A DNA stretch of 6,976 nucleotides from an uncultured Eubacterium sp. (GCA_904502145.1 CAJGDH010000095.1:1-6976); one strand, 5' to 3'. Positions 1-6,030 are shown, counted from the first letter of the stretch. Made by a program: numbers and translations. The notes: generated by a model not told the origin, from the letters alone.

Positions 1-530
1 AAAGATTTGCCAAGCTCTCCGGCGGCGTAGCCGTGATCCGTGTAGGTGCTGCAACCGAGACAGAGATGAAGGAAGCCAAGCTTCGTCTGGAAGACGCTCT
101 GGCCGCTACCAAGGCTGCAGTGGAAGAGGGCGTTATCTCCGGCGGCGGATCCGCATATATCCACGCTGCAAAGAAGGTCAGAGAGATGGCTGCAGGACTC
201 TCCGGCGACGAAAAGACCGGCGCTGAGATCGTTCTCAAAGCCCTGGAATCCCCCATGTACCACATCGCAGTCAATGCAGGTCTTGAGGGCGCAGTGATCA
301 TCAACAAAGTCATGGAAAGTGAAGAAGGCGTCGGATTTGATGTCCTGACCGAATCCTATGTAAATATGATCGAAGCAGGAATCATCGATCCCACAAAGGT
401 CAGCAGAAGCGCTTTACAGAACGCTACAAGCGTAGCCTCCACCCTTCTGACCACAGAGTCCGTTGTCGCCGATATCAAGGAAGACCTTCCTCCGATGCCG
501 GCAGGTGGCGGCGGAATGGGCATGATGTAA
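1..530 (+). CDS. groEL: Chaperonin GroEL (Hsp60), C-terminal part, 5' end outside window
   Basis: This is the C-terminal third of the 60 kDa chaperonin, the cytoplasmic double-ring ATPase that folds proteins together with GroES. The reading frame is open from base 3, giving 175 visible residues. Aligned from memory with E. coli GroEL these start near residue 368. The conserved segments are VGAATETEMKEAK, then LRLEDALAATKAAVEEG, whose Asp (codon at 93-95) matches the catalytic Asp398 of E. coli, then the GGGS glycine-rich nucleotide-binding loop near base 145. The rest is the equatorial domain. The protein ends in the Gly/Met-rich flexible tail GGGGMGMM, as is usual for the family, so the 3' end is intact. 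A strong terminator follows about 40 nt downstream, so this is the last gene of its (presumably groES-groEL) operon. Any HrcA/CIRCE control would lie upstream, out of view. Confidence 0.98.
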   Translation, partial: RFAKLSGGVAVIRVGAATETEMKEAKLRLEDALAATKAAVEEGVISGGGSAYIHAAKKVREMAAGLSGDEKTGAEIVLKALESPMYHIAVNAGLEGAVIINKVMESEEGVGFDVLTESYVNMIEAGIIDPTKVSRSALQNATSVASTLLTTESVVADIKEDLPPMPAGGGGMGMM

Positions 531-570
531 TTCCGGACTCACGGGATAAGCCCTTACCCTGAATCATCAT

Positions 571-610
571 TACCACCATGGAACCCCGTGTTCCATGGTG
601 GTATTTCTAT
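571..610 (+). terminator. Rho-independent terminator of groEL
   Basis: A perfect 14-bp inverted repeat pairs 571-584 (TACCACCATGGAAC) with 590-603, around a 5-nt loop. A short T-containing run (TTTCTAT) follows. The stem is strong but the T-tract is modest. It sits 40 nt after the groEL stop and before a new promoter, so it separates groEL from the next gene. Confidence 0.85.
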
Positions 611-666
611 ATCAGAAGACCCCGTCCGCATTTCCCTTTCCCGCAATAATCGGTAAAGTTCAGTGC

Positions 667-695
667 TTGCGTTTATGCGGCAATCTTGTTATGAT
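667..695 (+). promoter_or_regulatory. SigA-type promoter with extended -10 for the HAAS-domain gene
   Basis: TTGCGT (667-672) and TATGAT (690-695) are separated by 17 bp. A TG dinucleotide at 687-688, one base before the -10, makes it an extended -10 promoter. The predicted start near 702 leaves a leader of about 50 nt before the ATG at 754. Confidence 0.7.
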
Positions 696-753
696 ATCCT
701 TGTTATCGGGATTTACGAGTGAATGAACTATAAAGATATGGAGTTGAAACAAT

Positions 754-1179
754 ATGACAAAACAGGAGTTTTTAGATGAACTCAGCACCTGCCTGGAAGA
801 GCAGATCCCCGGTTCGGAGCTGACAGCGACCCTGAATTATTATCGGGAATATATGGCAGAAGAAGAGGCGCAGGGAAAGACGGAGGAAGAAGTGACCGCT
901 TCTCTGGGCAGTCCCAGACTGATCGCCCATTCCATCCTGGATGCCCACCAGGAAGCCGTGACCGGGACCACATCCGGATATTATGACGCTGAGGATGAAA
1001 CCTATCGGGAAGAGGGCGAACTGCCGGCTTCCGACAAGATGAAGAACCTCATGGTTAAAGGCGGCACCATCGCAGTGCTGCTCTGCCTTGCCATCTTTAC
1101 CCTGGCCGCCGTCCGTTTTATGTTCCCGGTGATCGTGATCGGCATCGTGGCCCTTTGGCTTTATCGCATGTTTGAATAG
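754..1179 (+). CDS. Small membrane protein with N-terminal HAAS-like (DUF1700-type) domain
   Basis: This 141-residue protein resembles the DUF1700/HAAS group. Residues 1-65 form a helical acidic domain: MTKQEFLDELSTCL, then a YYREY segment, then TEEEVTASLGSPRLIAHSIL. That layout matches the HAAS pattern of an N-terminal helix, a tyrosine-containing helix and a 'GxP..IA..I' ending. Residues 66-100 are an acidic, Tyr-containing linker. Two hydrophobic segments follow at about 104-120 and 123-137, separated by an Arg, suggesting one or two membrane spans with a short basic tail. The start is ATG 754, with GGAG at 740-743 about 10 nt upstream. Family members often sit beside a PadR-type regulator. 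None is adjacent here, and the gene has its own promoter and appears monocistronic. The molecular role is unknown; a link to membrane stress or signalling is inference only. Confidence 0.8.
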   Translation: MTKQEFLDELSTCLEEQIPGSELTATLNYYREYMAEEEAQGKTEEEVTASLGSPRLIAHSILDAHQEAVTGTTSGYYDAEDETYREEGELPASDKMKNLMVKGGTIAVLLCLAIFTLAAVRFMFPVIVIGIVALWLYRMFE

Positions 1180-1228
1180 ACAGGATTCCCAACGCCCGAA
1201 AGACGCCTTCGGCATCGCACAGCCCGCG

Positions 1229-1260
1229 CGGAATCGCTGGGACGATTCCGATTGAATTTC
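1229..1260 (+). terminator. Possible weak terminator after the HAAS-domain gene
   Basis: An 8-bp inverted repeat, CGGAATCG (1229-1236) with CGATTCCG (1243-1250), closes a 6-nt loop. Only a poor T-run follows (ATTGAATTT). A second small dyad, CCGAA/TTCGG, lies just upstream near 1197-1212. These could end the upstream transcript, but the lack of a proper T-tract makes this uncertain. Confidence 0.35.
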
Positions 1261-1271
1261 CCGGAAATATG

Positions 1272-1301
1272 TTGACAAAAGACGCCAAAATATTATATAA
1301 T
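1272..1301 (+). promoter_or_regulatory. Consensus SigA-type promoter of tRNA-Met
   Basis: Perfect TTGACA (1272-1277) and perfect TATAAT (1296-1301) hexamers are separated by 18 bp. Predicted initiation near 1308 is about 13 nt before the mature tRNA 5' end. A consensus promoter fits a stable-RNA gene. Confidence 0.88.
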
Positions 1302-1320
1302 GATGGACGTTATGACATAA

Positions 1321-1394
1321 GGCGGGATAGCTCAGTTGGCTAGAGCATACGGTTCATACCCGTAGTGTCGCTGGTTCGAATCCAGTTCCCGCTA
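1321..1394 (+). tRNA. tRNA-Met (CAT anticodon, elongator type)
   Basis: A 74-nt cloverleaf can be folded. The acceptor stem pairs GGCGGGA (1321-1327) with TCCCGCT (1387-1393), with a G-U closing pair and A1394 as discriminator. The D-arm contains AGCTCAGTTGG. The anticodon stem TACGG/CCGTA holds loop TTCATAC with anticodon CAT. The T-arm has TTCGAAT. The G-U first pair and the anticodon stem without three G-C pairs argue against initiator tRNA. The overall sequence resembles elongator tRNA-Met more than tRNA-Ile2, though a CAT anticodon alone cannot exclude the latter. CCA is not encoded (TGA follows). Confidence 0.92.
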
Positions 1395-1401
1395 TGATTT
1401 A

Positions 1402-1434
1402 AACCGCAGATCGTGTATCTGCGGTTCTTCTTTT
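1402..1434 (+). terminator. Rho-independent terminator of tRNA-Met
   Basis: A perfect 10-bp inverted repeat pairs 1402-1411 (AACCGCAGAT) with 1417-1426 around a 5-nt loop. The T-rich run TTCTTCTTTT follows. It begins 8 nt after the tRNA and should end the tRNA transcript before ispF. Confidence 0.88.
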
Positions 1435-1470
1435 ATAAAGCGGCAAGAAAAAAGCAGAAACTTACAGAGA

Positions 1471-1489
1471 TCCCGCCCCTGGGGAGGGA
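1471..1489 (+). repeat. GC-rich near-perfect palindrome in the ispF leader
   Basis: The 19-base segment pairs TCCC-G-CCC with GGG-A-GGGA around a CTG loop, with one G-A mismatch. It lies between the tRNA terminator and the ispF ribosome binding site (GAGGA, about 1500-1504), 22 nt before the start codon. It could be an RNA hairpin in the leader or a DNA operator. It has no T-tract, so it is not a terminator. Confidence 0.5.
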
Positions 1490-1511
1490 CAGAGATAATG
1501 AGGAAAAAAAT

Positions 1512-2057
1512 ATGAGAATAGGAAGCGGATATGACGTCCATCGACTGACAGAGGACAGAAAACTGATCATCGGCGGTGTGGAAATACCTTATGAGCTTGG
1601 CTTACTTGGCCACTCTGATGCGGATGTTCTTCTCCACGCCATCATGGATGCCCTTTTGGGGGCAGCTGCCCTGGGAGATATCGGAAAACATTTCCCGGAT
1701 ACGGACCCTGCATACAAGGGGGCCGACAGCATGGAACTCCTGGCCCATGTCAGGGAACTGTTGGACAATAAATCGTACTTTATCGAGAACATTGACTGCA
1801 CCATCATTGCCCAGCGACCGAAACTGGCACCCTTCATCCCCATGATGAAGAAAAACATTGCCCGTGTTCTGGGTCTCCAGGAAGGGCAGGTAAATGTGAA
1901 GGCTACCACGGAGGAAGGACTCGGATTTACCGGCCAGGGACTCGGCATCGCTGCCAATGCGGTCTGCCTGCTCTCCGAGGTCCAGAATTATGTGGGAGCC
2001 GACCTGATGTACGGAGATACGATGTGTGAAGGCTGCACCAAAGGCCATCATATGTAA
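1512..2057 (+). CDS. ispF: 2-C-methyl-D-erythritol 2,4-cyclodiphosphate synthase IspF, with C-terminal Cys/His extension
   Basis: IspF is the MEP-pathway enzyme that cyclises 4-diphosphocytidyl-methylerythritol 2-phosphate, releasing CMP, on the way to isoprenoid precursors. It is a cytoplasmic homotrimer with a divalent metal site. The protein is 181 residues. Metal ligands are visible as D8 and H10 (GYDVHR) and H42 (ADVLLHAIMD). The signature around 132-141, TTEEGLGFTG, is conserved, as are HFPDTDP at 60-66 and AQRPKL at 100-105. The start is ATG 1512 because the family begins MRIGxGYDVHR and GAGGA lies 8 nt upstream; the frame stays open further 5' to 1413, but that part overlaps the tRNA terminator. 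The usual length is near 157-160. Here residues 158-181 add a tail containing CEGC and ending GHHM. cysS follows 18 nt later. No clear own promoter was found. Confidence 0.97.
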   Translation: MRIGSGYDVHRLTEDRKLIIGGVEIPYELGLLGHSDADVLLHAIMDALLGAAALGDIGKHFPDTDPAYKGADSMELLAHVRELLDNKSYFIENIDCTIIAQRPKLAPFIPMMKKNIARVLGLQEGQVNVKATTEEGLGFTGQGLGIAANAVCLLSEVQNYVGADLMYGDTMCEGCTKGHHM

Positions 2058-2075
2058 GCTGAGGAGGAAAGATCT

Positions 2076-3470
2076 ATGAAGCTCTATAATACCATGACAA
2101 ACAGTAAAGAAGAATTCGTGCCCGTTCACGAGGGCAAGGTGGGCATGTATGTCTGCGGCCCCACCGTATACAACTATATCCATATCGGCAACGCAAGACC
2201 CATGGTGGTCTTTGACACCGTACGCCGCTACTTCGAATACAAGGGTTATGACGTAAACTACGTCTCCAATTTTACGGACGTGGACGACAAGATCATCAAG
2301 AAAGCAAATGAGGAGGGAGTATCCTCCAGCGAGATCTCCGAGCGCTTCATCAAGGAGTGCAAGAAGGATATGGAAGGCCTCAATGTGAAGGAGGCCACCC
2401 ACCATCCCAAGGCTACGGAAGAGATCGACGGCATGATCGCCATGATCCAGACCCTCATCGACAAGGGCCACGCCTATGAGAAGGACGGGACCGTTTATTT
2501 CCGGACCAGAAGCTTCCAGGATTACGGCCATCTGTCCAACAAGAACTTAGATGACATGCAGGCAGGCATCCGTATCGCCGTAAGCGACGAGAAGGAAGAT
2601 CCCATGGATTTCGTCCTCTGGAAGCCCAAGAAGGAAGGAGAGCCCTCCTGGCCTTCACCCTGGGGTGACGGACGTCCGGGCTGGCATATTGAATGTTCAG
2701 TCATGTCCAAGAAATATATCGGCAGGACCATCGATATCCACGCCGGCGGCGAAGACCTGGTATTCCCCCATCACGAGAATGAGATCGCCCAGAGTGAGGC
2801 GGCCAACGGGGAGAAATTCGCCAATTACTGGATGCACAATGCCTTCCTGAATATCGACAACAAGAAGATGTCCAAATCTGCGGGCAACTTCTTCACAGTC
2901 CGTGAGATCAGCGAGAAATACCCCCTTCAGGTCATCCGTTTCTTCATGCTGAGCGCCCATTACCGCAGCCCGCTGAACTTCAGCGACACCCTGGTGGAAG
3001 CCTCCAAGAACGGTCTGGACCGTATCCTGACCTGTGTGGACAACCTCAGGACCCTTGAGGGAGCAGCCAAGGAAGGCCCCATGAGCGAAGAGGAAGAAAA
3101 GCACGCAGCGGAAGTCAAGGAGCTGGTGGCTAAATTCGAAGAAGCCATGGACGATGACTTCAACACTGCAGATGCCATCTCCGCCATCTTCGAGATCGTT
3201 AAGCTGGCAAATGTAACGGCCACAGACGCCGGAAAAGAATACATTACCTACGTAAAAGAGACCCTGGAGAAGCTCTGCGATATCCTTGGCATCATCACGG
3301 AAAAGGAAGAAGAACTACTGGATTCCGACATCGAAGCCCTGATCGAAGAACGTCAGCAGGCCAGAAAGGCAAAGAATTATGCCAGGGCCGATGAGATCAG
3401 GAACGAGCTTCTGGACAAGGGCATCATCCTTGAAGATACAAGGCAGGGAGTAAAATGGAAGAGAGCTTAA
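2076..3470 (+). CDS. cysS: Cysteinyl-tRNA synthetase
   Basis: CysRS is a class I aminoacyl-tRNA synthetase that charges tRNA-Cys with cysteine using ATP. At 464 residues it has the normal family length. The order is: N-terminal Rossmann fold with zinc ligand C27 (CGPTVYN) and the HIGN form of the HIGH motif at 36-39; FTDVDDKII; GWHIECSVMS with zinc ligand C207; FPHHENEIAQSE with H232 and E236 completing the zinc site; KMSKS at 264-268; then a helical bundle and C-terminal anticodon-binding region ending in RQQARKAKNYARADEIR. The start has an excellent GAGGAGG (2061-2067) 8 nt upstream. There is no T-box leader: only 18 nt separate it from ispF, so it must be read from the upstream transcript. 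Its end overlaps mrnC by 16 nt. In B. subtilis cysS also lies in a cluster with ispF, mrnC and rlmB. Confidence 0.98.
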   Translation: MKLYNTMTNSKEEFVPVHEGKVGMYVCGPTVYNYIHIGNARPMVVFDTVRRYFEYKGYDVNYVSNFTDVDDKIIKKANEEGVSSSEISERFIKECKKDMEGLNVKEATHHPKATEEIDGMIAMIQTLIDKGHAYEKDGTVYFRTRSFQDYGHLSNKNLDDMQAGIRIAVSDEKEDPMDFVLWKPKKEGEPSWPSPWGDGRPGWHIECSVMSKKYIGRTIDIHAGGEDLVFPHHENEIAQSEAANGEKFANYWMHNAFLNIDNKKMSKSAGNFFTVREISEKYPLQVIRFFMLSAHYRSPLNFSDTLVEASKNGLDRILTCVDNLRTLEGAAKEGPMSEEEEKHAAEVKELVAKFEEAMDDDFNTADAISAIFEIVKLANVTATDAGKEYITYVKETLEKLCDILGIITEKEEELLDSDIEALIEERQQARKAKNYARADEIRNELLDKGIILEDTRQGVKWKRA

Positions 3471-3874
3471 ACCATCTCCGGAACCACTTTCCCCTGGATG
3501 AAAAGGAGATCAGGACTTACTCCGCCTTATCCTTCGCCTATATCGGCGACGCTGTCTTCGATCTGGTGATCCGGACCATGATGGTGACCAAGGGCAATGT
3601 CCGTACCAACAAATACCATCAGAAGGTGACGGACATCGTCAACGCAGCATCCCAGACCCGGATGGCGGAACGGATCCTGCCCTCTTTAAGCGAGGAGGAG
3701 ACCACCATCTTCCGCCGGGGAAAGAATGCCAAACCCATGTCCATGGCCAAAAACCAGAGCCGGCATGATTATCGGATCGCCACGGCCTACGAGACCCTGA
3801 TCGGCTATCTGTATCTTAACGGCAGAATGGACAGGATCATTGAGCTGGTGGAAATGGGATTGGAGGAAGAATAA
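3455..3874 (+). CDS. mrnC: Mini-ribonuclease III (Mini-III)
   Basis: Mini-III is a dimeric double-strand-specific endoribonuclease with a RNase III catalytic domain but no dsRNA-binding domain. In B. subtilis it trims the 5' and 3' ends of 23S rRNA precursor. At 139 residues it has the expected size. The first signature is YSALSFAYIGDAVFDL, with the predicted catalytic Asp at D32. The middle has the RRGKNAKP segment, and the second catalytic cluster is ATAYETLIGYLYL, with E113. The start ATG 3455 lies inside the end of cysS (16-nt overlap) behind AGGGAG at 3445-3450, a short spacing of 4 nt that suggests coupling to cysS translation. The stop TAA shares its last base with the rlmB start (TAATG). 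Pairing with a 23S methyltransferase makes functional sense, since both act on 23S rRNA. Confidence 0.95.
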   Translation: MEESLNHLRNHFPLDEKEIRTYSALSFAYIGDAVFDLVIRTMMVTKGNVRTNKYHQKVTDIVNAASQTRMAERILPSLSEEETTIFRRGKNAKPMSMAKNQSRHDYRIATAYETLIGYLYLNGRMDRIIELVEMGLEEE

Positions 3875-4614
3875 TGGCATACGAAGAACTGACACTGATG
3901 GGAAGAAATGCCGTCATCGAAGCATTTCGGGCCGGCAGGACCATCGATAAATTATTTATCCTGGACGGAAGCCAGGACGGCCCCATCAAAACCATCTTAA
4001 GGGAAGCAAAAAAACAGGATACCCTGGTGAGATTTGTCTCCAGGGAGAAGCTGGATTCCCTCAGCGATCACGGAAAGCACCAGGGAGTGGTGGCCTACGC
4101 GGCTGCCTTCACCTACGCGGAGATTGACGATCTCTTCGCCAAAGCGGAAGAGAAGGGGGAAGATCCCTTCTTCATCCTCTGTGACGAGATCGAGGACCCC
4201 CACAACCTCGGTGCCATCATCCGTACCGCCAACCTGGCGGGTGCACACGGGGTGATCATCCCCAAACGCCGGGCAGCCGGCCTTACGGGAACCGTGGCCA
4301 AGGTCAGCGCCGGGGCACTGAACTACACACCGGTGGCCAGAGTAACCAACATGGCCAGGACCATCGAACAGCTCAAGGACCGCGGGATGTGGTTCGCCTG
4401 TGCGGACATGGACGGCCAGATCATGTACAAGCAGAACCTCACCGGCCCCATCGGCCTGGTGATCGGCAATGAAGGCAGCGGCGTCAGCCGTCTCGTAAGA
4501 GAGAAATGCGACTACATCGTCTCCATTCCCATGAAGGGGGATATCGACTCCCTGAATGCCTCCGTGGCAGCGGGGGTACTGGCCTATGAGATCGTCCGAC
4601 AGAGGATGAACTGA
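3874..4614 (+). CDS. rlmB: 23S rRNA 2'-O-ribose methyltransferase of the TrmH/SpoU family, RlmB type
   Basis: This 246-residue SPOUT enzyme transfers a methyl group from S-adenosylmethionine to a ribose 2'-OH. RlmB acts on G2251 (E. coli numbering) of 23S rRNA in the peptidyl-transferase P loop. Residues 1-75 form the L7Ae-like substrate-binding domain (LMGRNAVIEAF...). The catalytic trefoil-knot domain carries motif 1, NLGAIIRTANLAGAHG (N111, R117), motif 2, GLVIGNEGSGVS (E200), and motif 3, IPMKGDIDSLNASVA (S226, N228, S230). GGAGG at 3862-3866 lies 7 nt before the ATG, and the start overlaps the mrnC stop by one base. It is the last gene of the operon. A paralogous TrmH-type methyltransferase acting on another site cannot be excluded from sequence alone, but length and neighbours favour RlmB. 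Confidence 0.93.
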   Translation: MAYEELTLMGRNAVIEAFRAGRTIDKLFILDGSQDGPIKTILREAKKQDTLVRFVSREKLDSLSDHGKHQGVVAYAAAFTYAEIDDLFAKAEEKGEDPFFILCDEIEDPHNLGAIIRTANLAGAHGVIIPKRRAAGLTGTVAKVSAGALNYTPVARVTNMARTIEQLKDRGMWFACADMDGQIMYKQNLTGPIGLVIGNEGSGVSRLVREKCDYIVSIPMKGDIDSLNASVAAGVLAYEIVRQRMN

Positions 4615-4639
4615 AAAAGAAATATTATAAAACAAAAAC

Positions 4640-4693
4640 AAGGACAGCCATGTATCTTATGAAAATCATTAAGATCCATGGCTGTCCTTTTAA
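4640..4693 (+). terminator. Bidirectional terminator between rlmB and the convergent membrane gene
   Basis: A perfect 13-bp stem pairs 4640-4652 (AAGGACAGCCATG) with 4677-4689. One mismatch later it continues inside with ATCTTA (4654-4659) against TAAGAT (4670-4675). The plus strand then has TTTT at 4687-4691. On the minus strand the hairpin is followed by TGTTTTTGTTTT (complement of 4628-4639). It can therefore stop both rlmB and the minus-strand gene that ends at 4736. Confidence 0.88.
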
Positions 4694-4735
4694 GATGGAA
4701 TAAAATACATATGAAAGTAAGGATAAACAAAAAGA

Positions 4736-5491
4736 TCAGCGGAAATCCATCTTCTTGTAATCGTTTACGTCACGCTTCTCACGGAAATCCTTGAGGTTGA
4801 CCAGCTCCTTGATCCGAGGCTGTTTCTTCTCCACATATAAGAGAACCTTATAACGCTTAAGCACATGCTTGCGGTAGGTTTTGCTCACGTGGCTGTAGCT
4901 CTCAAACTTGGACATAAGGTCCCGGGTCACCTTATGATGCTCTTCGAAGCAGGCGGCGGCTTCATGATCAAAGAGCTTGTAATAAGCCTTGATCTCATCA
5001 TCCGGCAATGCCTCATAGATCATCTCATTCTTCATCACCGCAGCGAAAGCCTGCAGCTTTTTCAGGGAGATCCGGTGTCTCTTCATGGTGAGGGAGAGGT
5101 ACTTATACCAGGTATTCCTGAACTTGATATAGTACTCGCTGACTCCTCCGTCATAGACATCAAGACCCTTACAGAAGTTGAAATTACGCCGCATATAGGT
5201 GTAATCAAAGAGAATGTTCTGAATAAGGTAACTGATGAAATATCCGATCCGGTAGAGGATGGAAGTATATTTATGATAATACAGATAATGTTCCAGATTG
5301 ACATTCATCCTGCGTATCCGGGCGTTCCTGATGGAACGGTAGGTCACGGAAATGAGGAGGACCAGAATAATAAAGACCAGCAGTCCGAGCCGGTAATAAT
5401 TACGGTAAGGGCCATTCATGAATACCGATCTGGATAATCCATATGCACTCGCAGCGATAGCGGCGATCAAGGTTATAAACATCTCAAACAT
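4736..5491 (-). CDS. Unrecognised Tyr-rich membrane protein
   Basis: I do not recognise the family of this 251-residue protein. Hydrophobic segments at about 3-19 and 35-50 look like two transmembrane helices joined by a short loop containing NGPYRNYY. A third, weaker amphipathic segment lies at about 79-97 (RIGYFISYLIQNILF). Residues 100-251 are hydrophilic and strongly basic, with many Lys/Arg, and are predicted to be cytoplasmic. About 27 residues (11%) are tyrosine, which is unusually high. No catalytic motif is visible. ATG 5491 is preferred over the in-frame ATG at 5482, since AAGGG lies 8 nt upstream of it and a promoter (5524-5552) gives a leader of about 25 nt. The gene is monocistronic, converges on rlmB and shares its terminator. 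A long frame on the opposite strand (4865-5437) looks like a shadow. Confidence 0.8.
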   Translation of the reverse strand: MFEMFITLIAAIAASAYGLSRSVFMNGPYRNYYRLGLLVFIILVLLISVTYRSIRNARIRRMNVNLEHYLYYHKYTSILYRIGYFISYLIQNILFDYTYMRRNFNFCKGLDVYDGGVSEYYIKFRNTWYKYLSLTMKRHRISLKKLQAFAAVMKNEMIYEALPDDEIKAYYKLFDHEAAACFEEHHKVTRDLMSKFESYSHVSKTYRKHVLKRYKVLLYVEKKQPRIKELVNLKDFREKRDVNDYKKMDFR

Positions 5492-5523
5492 AGGCGATAC
5501 CCTTCCATTCTTTCTTATCGTAT

Positions 5524-5552
5524 ATCATACCCTATTCTGCCTTCAAACACAA
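5524..5552 (-). promoter_or_regulatory. Promoter of the Tyr-rich membrane protein gene
   Basis: Read on the minus strand, TTGTGT (5547-5552) is followed after 17 bp by TATGAT (5524-5529). Predicted initiation near 5517 gives a leader of roughly 25 nt to the ATG at 5491. Confidence 0.6.
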
Positions 5553-5719
5553 TCTTTTTTGAGGGAATCTGTGTGGAAATAATTTTGTCTTAAACCATGA
5601 TCAAATGACAAGGAATGTCAATCCCGTAACAAAAAGACACCATGGAAAAAGGGAAAAGTCCCATGTTGCATAAATTGTATATATAGTTTCTACTATTTGC
5701 AAAACGGAAAAGATTATGG
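5553..5719. other. AT-rich divergent intergenic region with short dyads
   Basis: The segment lies between the minus-strand promoter and the tRNA-Thr promoter. I see no credible coding frame. It holds TGACA-N5-TGTCA (5606-5620), a perfect 10-bp inverted copy (5612-5621) of the -35 region of the tRNA-Thr promoter (5720-5729), a weak CATGG/CCATG dyad near 5640-5665, and an AT-rich stretch around 5666-5700. No binding factor can be named. Confidence 0.4.
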
Positions 5720-5748
5720 TTGACATTCCCGGACGACCGTGGTATCAT
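5720..5748 (+). promoter_or_regulatory. SigA-type promoter of tRNA-Thr
   Basis: Perfect TTGACA (5720-5725) and TATCAT (5743-5748) are separated by 17 bp. Predicted initiation near 5755 is about 17 nt before the tRNA 5' end. Confidence 0.82.
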
Positions 5749-5771
5749 CTCGTTGTTGAGGTTTCCTCAAT

Positions 5772-5844
5772 GCTGCTGTAGCTCAGCCGGTAGAGCGTCG
5801 CCTTGGTAAGGCGGAGGTCGGGAGTTCAAGTCTCCTCGGCAGCT
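5772..5844 (+). tRNA. tRNA-Thr (GGT anticodon)
   Basis: A 73-nt cloverleaf can be folded. The acceptor stem pairs GCTGCTG (5772-5778) with CGGCAGC (5837-5843), with one T-G wobble and T5844 as discriminator. The D-arm is AGCTCAGCCGG. The anticodon stem TCGCC/GGCGG holds loop TTGGTAA with anticodon GGT, reading ACC/ACT. The T-arm GGGAG/CTCCT encloses TTCAAGT. CCA is not encoded; a T-run follows directly. Confidence 0.95.
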
Positions 5845-5854
5845 TTTTTTTGTT

Positions 5855-5900
5855 GCCCTTAGAACCTTTATTTATACGGTTCTTAGGGCTTTTCTTTTTT
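5855..5900 (+). terminator. Rho-independent terminator of tRNA-Thr
   Basis: A perfect 12-bp stem pairs GCCCTTAGAACC (5855-5866) with 5878-5889 around an 11-nt loop, followed by TTTTCTTTTTTT. An 8-base T-run (5844-5851) already lies directly at the tRNA 3' end. Confidence 0.9.
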
Positions 5901-5984
5901 TAAAATACTGGAAATCACCCGTAATTTCTGCTGAAATTGGCGGTACTTGCCTCTTGCCATTACGGTGGGGAGATTTTTTAGCGC

Positions 5985-6012
5985 AAAAAACAGAGGCATT
6001 TTCAGCCTCTGT
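5985..6012 (-). terminator. Second (distal) terminator of the RiPP module, minus strand
   Basis: Read on the minus strand, ACAGAGGC (6012-6005) pairs with its complement at 5997-5990 around a 7-nt loop. A run of six T follows (complement of 5985-5990). It lies downstream of the proximal terminator at 6031-6083 and acts as a back-up stop. There is no credible gene between the two, nor between 5901 and 5985. Confidence 0.75.
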
Positions 6013-6030
6013 ATTATCCATTAAGGACAT

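Noticed and set aside
1413..1511. Upstream in-frame extension of ispF starting at 1413
   Set aside because: The added 33 residues begin inside the tRNA terminator loop and have no ribosome binding site. The family starts at the MRIGSGYDVHR sequence, at 1512.
2058..2075. T-box riboswitch expected upstream of a cysteinyl-tRNA synthetase gene
   Set aside because: Only 18 nt separate ispF and cysS, and the leader before ispF has no T-box sequence or specifier stem that I can see.
1602..2531. Long open frame (309 codons) on the minus strand
   Set aside because: It lies antisense across ispF and the start of cysS, both certain by motifs. It is a codon-bias shadow without a ribosome binding site or recognisable domain.
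3997..4641. Minus-strand open frame of 214 codons
   Set aside because: It is antisense to rlmB, whose three SPOUT motifs are intact. Its start overlaps the terminator region and it shows no family features.
4865..5437. Plus-strand open frame of 190 codons
   Set aside because: It lies opposite the membrane protein gene, which has a promoter, ribosome binding site, hydrophobic helices and a terminator. The plus frame has none of these.
5640..5665. CATGG/CCATG hairpin as a terminator or riboswitch
   Set aside because: The stem is only about 5 bp with a large A-rich loop and no T-tract, so it is probably chance.
5916..5970. CCGTAAT/ATTACGG long-range dyad as an attachment or RNA element
   Set aside because: The arms are 7 bp and more than 30 nt apart, with no supporting feature. 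Too weak to call.
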